The position numbers and the translations under genes were made by a program. A model generated the notes under the pieces. It saw only the letters and a list, made by a program, of their open reading frames with translations. It had not been told where the DNA came from and made no database searches. From Spirochaetota bacterium (GTDB lineage Bacteria > Spirochaetota > Spirochaetia > Treponematales > Breznakiellaceae), in assembly GCA_023406985.1 (NCBI GenBank), contig JAEXTK010000131.1, positions 1 to 16,845 of the forward strand: 16,845 bases of DNA, in the 5' to 3' direction. Below, piece after piece: positions 12,390 to 16,845 of the stretch (its first letter is position 1; each line of letters starts with the position of its first letter).

Positions 12390-13769
12390 ATGACCAAGCA
12401 GGAAAGTCTTCGGAATCGATACCGAGCGCTTATCGAATCAGGGGCTTACGCCCCCGGGGAGCGCATCCCTTCCATCCGGGACACCGCGCGCTCCTCACGG
12501 GTATCGGTAAACACGGCCCGGGCGGCCTACGACTTCCTCGAACGGGATGGACTCATTCGAGCCAGGGAAAGGGGCGGCTACTTCGTACGCTCCCGGAGGG
12601 CTTTTGCGGCCTACGAGCCCCCTCGAACGACGTTTCCTGGAGCTCTGTCCCCATCGGACAAGATCGATTACATCCACGACAGGGGGAGTGCGGCGGCGTT
12701 CGCGTTGGCCTCTCCCGGCCCGGACCTCATACCGGTGGCGGAGATATCTCATCTGCTCGCCTCGATCGGTATCGATGCGCTGCGATACCCGCCGACCGCA
12801 GGCGACGACGAACTGCGCTCCCGAATAACGGCCTGGCGGCATCCGTACCACCGGGACTTGAAGCCGGAAGACATCATCATCACCAACGGAGCCTCGGAGG
12901 CGCTTTCGGTGACCTTGCGAGCGCTCGTCGAGCCCGGCGATACCGTCGCCGTCGAGTCGCCGTGTTATTTCGATTTTCCCAATCATATCCGCGCAGCGGG
13001 AGCCGTCCCCCTCGAAATTCCTCTGGTGCCCGGCATCGGGATGGATCCCGATCAACTCGATATGGAATGCCGGAGACGAAAAATCCGCATGGCGATCGTG
13101 CAGCCCTGCGTGCAGAATCCCACCGGGACGATTGCCGGCAGAGACGGCCTCGCTCGTTTTTGCGAAGTGGCGATACGGCATGGGCTCGCGGTCATCCAGG
13201 ACGACGTCTACGCGGAGCTGGCTTTCTCGGGAGAAGCCTCGAGCGCCCTCGATACGCTCGCAGACATTCCGGAATTCGTTTACCTCTCCTCGTTTTCAAA
13301 AATTCTCGCACCGGGCCTCCGCATCGGGTGGGTCGCGGCAAGAAGTCCCTTCGAATCGATCCTGCGCGCCAAACGCATCGCGTCCTGCGCCGTATCGGGC
13401 CCGGCCCAAAAAGTCGCGGCGGCGTTCCTCGCGGGGAAGGGCTGGGAAAAACGTTTCGTTCGGATGAGAACCGTCCTCCGTGAACGACTTGCCGACTATC
13501 TGGAGTTGTTGCGCGAACATCTTCCCGACGGCAGCTCGATCATCCCTCCGGAAGGCGGCTGCCTCTTGTGGATCGGGCTTCCCGGAGGGGCGGATGCGTC
13601 GAGCCTATTCGACCTTTGCGCGGTCGAAGGGATCCTCGTGGCGCCGGGGGAACTTTTTTCCGCAAATCCCCACTTCCGAGGACATTTCCGGGTCAATTTC
13701 GGCAACCTTCTGGACGAAAAAAGGAGAGAAGAACTCATGCGCATATGCACGATCGCGCGAACGGTCTGA
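12390..13769 (+). CDS. MocR-type transcriptional regulator (GntR winged helix + aminotransferase-like domain)
   Basis: A 459-residue fusion. Residues ~1-70 are a GntR winged helix (ERIPSIRDTARSSRVSVNTA, then DFLERDGLIRARERGGYFV). Residues ~95-459 are a fold-type I PLP aminotransferase domain with NGASEAL (166-172), QNPTG (242-246), DDVY (271-274) and the PLP lysine K304 in SSFSKILAPGLRIGW. Such proteins usually sense PLP or an amino-compound and control a nearby gene or their own promoter. The target is not evident; the HAD gene, leuS or itself are candidates. The linker between domains carries one motif copy (GALSP, 84-88). ATG at 12390 matches the expected N terminus; a TTGACC hexamer at 12356 may be a -35, but no convincing -10 is paired with it. 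The TGA stop directly abuts a motif copy. Confidence 0.9.
   Translation: MTKQESLRNRYRALIESGAYAPGERIPSIRDTARSSRVSVNTARAAYDFLERDGLIRARERGGYFVRSRRAFAAYEPPRTTFPGALSPSDKIDYIHDRGSAAAFALASPGPDLIPVAEISHLLASIGIDALRYPPTAGDDELRSRITAWRHPYHRDLKPEDIIITNGASEALSVTLRALVEPGDTVAVESPCYFDFPNHIRAAGAVPLEIPLVPGIGMDPDQLDMECRRRKIRMAIVQPCVQNPTGTIAGRDGLARFCEVAIRHGLAVIQDDVYAELAFSGEASSALDTLADIPEFVYLSSFSKILAPGLRIGWVAARSPFESILRAKRIASCAVSGPAQKVAAAFLAGKGWEKRFVRMRTVLRERLADYLELLREHLPDGSSIIPPEGGCLLWIGLPGGADASSLFDLCAVEGILVAPGELFSANPHFRGHFRVNFGNLLDEKRREELMRICTIARTV
12641..12652 (-). repeat. Motif copy in the MocR interdomain linker (ALSP, residues 85-88)
   Basis: AGCTCTGTCCCC, located between the DNA-binding and aminotransferase-like domains, a flexible and length-tolerant place. 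Confidence 0.85.
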
Positions 13770-13876
13770 GGGACAGAGCTTGGCCGGGTCTCGCCCGAGG
13801 GACGGAGCTTCAGTGCTTCCGAGCCTTACTTGAGGGACAGAGCTTGAACTGATGCGGCGTGGCGGGGACAGAGCTT
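13770..13876 (+). repeat. Intergenic cluster of four same-direction motif copies
   Basis: Copies at 13770-13781, 13799-13810 (GGGACGGAGCTT, one mismatch), 13834-13845 and 13865-13876, with spacings of 29, 35 and 31 bases. Three of the four are preceded by GA (GAGGGAC...). The first directly follows the TGA of the MocR gene. A decayed fifth copy may be CGGAGCTTC near 13884-13892. Sequences between copies are not alike, so this is not a tandem duplication of a longer unit. Confidence 0.85.
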
Positions 13877-13902
13877 CAGCTCGCGGAGCTTCATCTCGCG
13901 CC

Positions 13903-13931
13903 TTGCCGAAGCGTCCCTCTCCGGGTATTAT
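13903..13931 (+). promoter_or_regulatory. Probable leuS promoter
   Basis: TTGCCG (13903-13908), a 17-base spacer and TATTAT (13926-13931), the best -35/-10 pair in the window. It predicts a start near 13938 and a 5' leader of about 40 bases. Confidence 0.6.
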
Positions 13932-13977
13932 TTCGCGATCCGCGCAGGACAGCATCATAGCAAGGAGCCGCATCGCC

Positions 13978-16413
13978 ATGGCCAAATATCCGTTCGAAGT
14001 AATCGAGCCGAAGTGGCAAGCCTATTGGGAGAAAAACGCGACCTTCCGCGCGACGGAAGATCCCTCATATCCCAAGGAAAAGCGCCGCTACGTCCTCGAT
14101 ATGTTCCCCTACCCCTCGGGCGCGGGCCTTCACGTCGGGCATCCGGAAGGCTACACCGCCACCGACATCTATTGCCGCTACCTGAGGATGAACGGCTATA
14201 ACGTCCTCCACCCCATGGGGTTCGACTCCTTCGGCCTTCCCGCGGAAAATTACGCTATCAAGACGGGTACGCATCCGGCGACCACCACGCACGCAAACAT
14301 CGATATGTTCCGCCGTCAGATCAAGGCCCTCGGCTTCTCCTACGACTGGGCGCGCGAAGTTTCCACCTGCGAAGCGGATTACTACAAGTGGACCCAGTGG
14401 ATCTTCCTCAAGCTCTTCGAGCGCGGCCTCGCCTATGAGTCGGACACGCCGATCAACTGGTGCCCATCCTGCAAGACAGGCCTCGCGAACGAGGAGGTCA
14501 AGGACGGGTTCTGCGACCGCTGCGGCACCAAGACGACCCGCAAGCGCATCCGGCAGTGGATACTCAAGATCACCGCGTACGCCGAGCGCCTCCTCGAAGA
14601 CCTCGAGGACCTCGATTGGCCCGAGCCGGTGAAGCTCATGCAGCGGAACTGGATCGGCAAGTCCGAGGGCGCCAACGTCATCTTCAAGATCGATGGTCAT
14701 GACGCCGAGCTCGAAATCTACACGACTCGACCTGACACCCTTTTCGGCGCGACCTACATGGTCCTTTCCCCCGAGCATGCCCTCGTAGATACGATCACCA
14801 CGCCCGCCCAGCGGGCTGCCGTGTCGGCCTATATCGAAGCCGCCGCGAAAAAGAGCGACCTGGAGCGCACGGACCTCGCCAAAGAGAAGACCGGCGTGTT
14901 CTCGGGCGCCTACGCGGTGAATCCGGTCAACGGGGTGAAAATCCCGATCTGGATAGCCGATTACGTCCTCATCTCCTACGGCACCGGGGCCATCATGGCC
15001 GTCCCCGCCCACGACGAGCGGGACTGGGACTTCGCCAAAGCCTTCAAGCTTCCGATCATCCAAGTGGTCGCGTCCGAGAAGCCCGAGAGCGGCGTCGATT
15101 ATTCCGGAGAGCCGGCCGAGTGCACGGCCGCGGACGGCTGGGCGGTCAACTCCGGCGAGTTCGACGGCACGCCGACCGAGGTTTTCAAAAAATCGATAGT
15201 CGAATGGCTCGAGAAGAAGGGCATCGGCCACAAAGCCATCAACTACAAACTCCGCGACTGGATCTTCAGCCGCCAGCGCTACTGGGGCGAACCCATCCCC
15301 CTCATCCATTGCGAGAAGTGCGGTACCGTCGCCGTCCCCGAACTCGAACTGCCCCTCCGGCTCCCCGACGTGAAGACGTACGCGCCCACCGGGACAGGCG
15401 AGTCGCCCCTCGCCGGCATCGCCACCTGGGTCAACACCACCTGCCCCAAGTGCGGCGGCGCGGCCAAGCGGGAGACCAACACCATGCCCCAATGGGCGGG
15501 ATCGTGCTGGTACTTCCTCCGCTATCTCGACCCGCAAAACGACATGTCCTTCGCGGCGCCCGAGAAAGTGAAATACTGGATGCCCGTCGACCTTTACGTC
15601 GGCGGAGTGGAGCATGCGGTACTCCACTTGCTCTACAGCCGCTTCTGGCACAAGTTTCTCTACGACATCGGATTGGTAAACACCAAGGAACCCTTCCAGC
15701 GTCTCGTCAACCAGGGGATGATCCTCGGCGAGGACAACCAGAAGATGTCCAAGAGCCGCGGCAACGTCATCAACCCGGACGACATCATCAAGGAATTCGG
15801 CGCCGACTCCATGCGCGTCTACGAGATGTTCATGGGCCCGCTCCAGGTCTCCAAGCCATGGGCTACCGCGGGCCTCATCGGCGTGTCGCGCTTCCTCGAG
15901 CGCCTCTGGGCCATCGGCGAGAAGTCGGTGACGGACGTCGCGCCCACGGCCGACCAGCTCAAGCTCCTCCACAAGACGATCAAGAAGGTCGGCGACGATA
16001 CTTCGAGCCTCAATTTCAACACTGCGATCAGCGCGATGATGGTGCTCTCCACCGAGGTCGCCAAGTGCGAGCCGGTGCCGCGCGCGCTCTGGGAACCGCT
16101 CGTGCGCTTGGTAGGCCCCTACGCCCCGCACCTCGCCGAGGAGCTCTGGTCGAAGCTCGGCTACGCCGACTCCGTTTCCAAGGCGGCCTGGCCGGTGTAT
16201 GATGCGGCCCTCGCCGCGGACGACGAAGTCACCGTCGTGGTGCAAGTCAACGGCAAGGTCCGCGAGAAGTTCACCGCCCCGGTCGGCACCGCCAAGGAAG
16301 AGCTTCAGAAGCGCGCGTTCGAACAGCCCAAGACGCGCGAGTGGACGGACGGGAAGGAGATCGTGAAGGTCATCGTCGTTCCCGACAAGCTCGTGAACAT
16401 CGTGGTGAAATGA
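13978..16413 (+). CDS. leuS: Leucyl-tRNA synthetase
   Basis: Charges tRNA-Leu with leucine. The 811-residue length is normal for the bacterial enzyme. The class I HIGH motif appears as HVGH (52-55) in FPYPSGAGLHVGH, followed by GFDSFGLPAENYA near 81-93. A zinc knuckle has C162/C165 and C179/C182. The CP1 editing domain spans roughly 220-415 and includes a TTRPDT threonine-rich stretch and a GTGAIMAVPAHDERD segment. A second cysteine set is at C445/C448 and C489/C492. KMSKS is at 589-593, and the anticodon-binding helices and C-terminal domain follow. ATG at 13978 gives the expected MAKYPFEVIEPKWQ start and follows AAGGAG (about 11 bases upstream); 42 upstream in-frame residues run through the motif cluster and are rejected. 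Codon use is strongly C/G-ended, and no motif copies occur in its 2.4 kb. The stop overlaps the cupin start. Confidence 0.98.
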   Translation: MAKYPFEVIEPKWQAYWEKNATFRATEDPSYPKEKRRYVLDMFPYPSGAGLHVGHPEGYTATDIYCRYLRMNGYNVLHPMGFDSFGLPAENYAIKTGTHPATTTHANIDMFRRQIKALGFSYDWAREVSTCEADYYKWTQWIFLKLFERGLAYESDTPINWCPSCKTGLANEEVKDGFCDRCGTKTTRKRIRQWILKITAYAERLLEDLEDLDWPEPVKLMQRNWIGKSEGANVIFKIDGHDAELEIYTTRPDTLFGATYMVLSPEHALVDTITTPAQRAAVSAYIEAAAKKSDLERTDLAKEKTGVFSGAYAVNPVNGVKIPIWIADYVLISYGTGAIMAVPAHDERDWDFAKAFKLPIIQVVASEKPESGVDYSGEPAECTAADGWAVNSGEFDGTPTEVFKKSIVEWLEKKGIGHKAINYKLRDWIFSRQRYWGEPIPLIHCEKCGTVAVPELELPLRLPDVKTYAPTGTGESPLAGIATWVNTTCPKCGGAAKRETNTMPQWAGSCWYFLRYLDPQNDMSFAAPEKVKYWMPVDLYVGGVEHAVLHLLYSRFWHKFLYDIGLVNTKEPFQRLVNQGMILGEDNQKMSKSRGNVINPDDIIKEFGADSMRVYEMFMGPLQVSKPWATAGLIGVSRFLERLWAIGEKSVTDVAPTADQLKLLHKTIKKVGDDTSSLNFNTAISAMMVLSTEVAKCEPVPRALWEPLVRLVGPYAPHLAEELWSKLGYADSVSKAAWPVYDAALAADDEVTVVVQVNGKVREKFTAPVGTAKEELQKRAFEQPKTREWTDGKEIVKVIVVPDKLVNIVVK

Positions 16414-16763
16414 TGAAGATCGCGCGGATCTGGTCCGACGAGGCCGGCGAATCGCACTACCAGGATATCGAGGTTGAGCTTAAGGACGGGGGTCCGATCG
16501 GGCGGATGTCCGACCCACTGCCCGTGACGGGCATGATGCTCCGGGAGAATGAACCCGGTTACGATTTCGACTGGCACGTGGCTCCGCGGCGTCAGTACAT
16601 CGTAATGCTCGAGGGTTTGGTGGAAATTCAGGTGTCCGACGGCGAGACGCGCACGTTCGCTCCGGGGGAAATCATCCTGGTCGAAGACCTCACGGGCAAG
16701 GGCCACAAGTCCCGGGCACCGGACGGCAAGGCGCGCAAGTCTATTTTCCTGCCTCTCCCCTAA
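16410..16763 (+). CDS. Small cupin-domain protein
   Basis: A 117-residue single-domain protein. HVAPRRQYIVMLEGLVEIQV (56-75) and FAPGEIILVEDLTGKGHKS (83-101) match the two halves of a cupin barrel. H56 and H99 are possible metal ligands, although the first cupin motif is degenerate. Related stand-alone cupins have no firm function that I know of. It starts at ATG 16410 (or the next codon, 16413), overlapping the leuS TGA, so it is probably translated with leuS. The TAA stop (16761-16763) shares its two A with the first bases of a motif copy. Confidence 0.8.
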   Translation: MMKIARIWSDEAGESHYQDIEVELKDGGPIGRMSDPLPVTGMMLRENEPGYDFDWHVAPRRQYIVMLEGLVEIQVSDGETRTFAPGEIILVEDLTGKGHKSRAPDGKARKSIFLPLP

Positions 16764-16774
16764 GCTCTGTCCCC
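16762..16774 (-). repeat. Motif copy overlapping the cupin stop codon
   Basis: AAGCTCTGTCCCC; its first two bases are the last two of the TAA stop. Confidence 0.85.
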
Positions 16775-16797
16775 GAACCGCGCGGGGCGATCGCGCC

Positions 16798-16810
16798 AAG
16801 CTCTGTCCCC
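16798..16810 (-). repeat. Intergenic motif copy near the window end
   Basis: AAGCTCTGTCCCC, 36 bases after the previous copy and in the same orientation. No gene or terminator is seen between 16764 and the end of the window at 16845. Confidence 0.85.
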
Positions 16811-16845
16811 TGCGGCTACTCTCGAACAAAGAAAAGGCCGTCGCC

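Noticed and set aside
13770..13876. CRISPR array
   Set aside because: The repeat is only 12-14 bases, spacing is irregular, copies are scattered through the whole window in both directions, and no cas gene is present.
14065..16245. A 726-residue open frame on the minus strand opposite leuS
   Set aside because: It is the antisense shadow of a GC-rich gene with C/G-ended codons; its translation is low-complexity Val/Asp/Gly/Arg and leuS is unmistakable on the other strand.
16782..16797. GCGATCGC-like palindrome (HIP1-type element)
   Set aside because: A single occurrence in a GC-rich genome; no repeated use was noticed elsewhere in the window.
211..16810. Motif as a replication-oriented signal (KOPS) or Chi site
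   Set aside because: Orientation is nearly even (11 to 13) within one short segment, whereas those signals are strongly strand-biased.

Overview
The window is a high-GC bacterial chromosome segment (about 60% G+C or more by eye), densely coding and with no rRNA, tRNA or phage genes. The LeuRS sequence, a separate PyrI, and an MFS transporter fused to HEAT repeats together suggest a spirochaete-like bacterium. This placement rests on recalled family resemblance only and is a moderate-to-low confidence guess.

Layout. Positions 2-874 hold the 3' end of an unrecognised gene that resembles a decayed AAA/STAND-type ATPase. It meets, tail to tail, a small membrane-anchored zinc-ribbon gene on the minus strand (864-1322). 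Next comes a pyrimidine leader: a promoter-like site, a 24-codon leader ORF with a strong Shine-Dalgarno, and an intrinsic terminator whose 5' arm overlaps the leader stop codon (1382-1537). Seven genes follow, six of the joints overlapping: pyrB, pyrI, pyrC, pyrF, pyrK, pyrD, pyrE (1575-7516). They carry carbamoyl phosphate to UMP; carAB is not in the window. The MFS-HEAT gene (7533-9899) follows closely. Then come, on the minus strand, an XdhC-family gene (9913-10929) and a Y1/REP-associated-type transposase gene (11042-11593). On the plus strand lie a HAD hydrolase resembling pyrimidine 5'-nucleotidases (11707-12342), a MocR-type regulator (12390-13769), leuS (13978-16413) and a small cupin gene (16410-16763).

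The most unusual feature is a short interspersed motif, GGGACAGAGCTT (core GGGACAGAGC). It occurs 24 times with the exact 10-base core (11 in one orientation, 13 in the other), plus one single-mismatch copy at 13799. It lies both between genes and inside conserved housekeeping genes. It has no stop codon in any of its six frames, and copies here are read in all six (GTEL, DRA, GQS, SSVP, ALSP, LCP). In pyrC and pyrK copies sit in extra loops absent from the families; in pyrD, pyrE and most of pyrC they replace native residues without changing length. leuS has none. This resembles DNA-uptake-type signals in density and lack of strand bias, but its role is unknown; a link to the transposase in the window is possible and untested.

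A second notable signal is the pyr leader, whose architecture matches UTP-sensitive attenuation as known from enterobacterial pyrBI. A third is a set of genes with a -10-like hexamer 6-8 bases before the start codon and no Shine-Dalgarno, suggesting leaderless transcripts.
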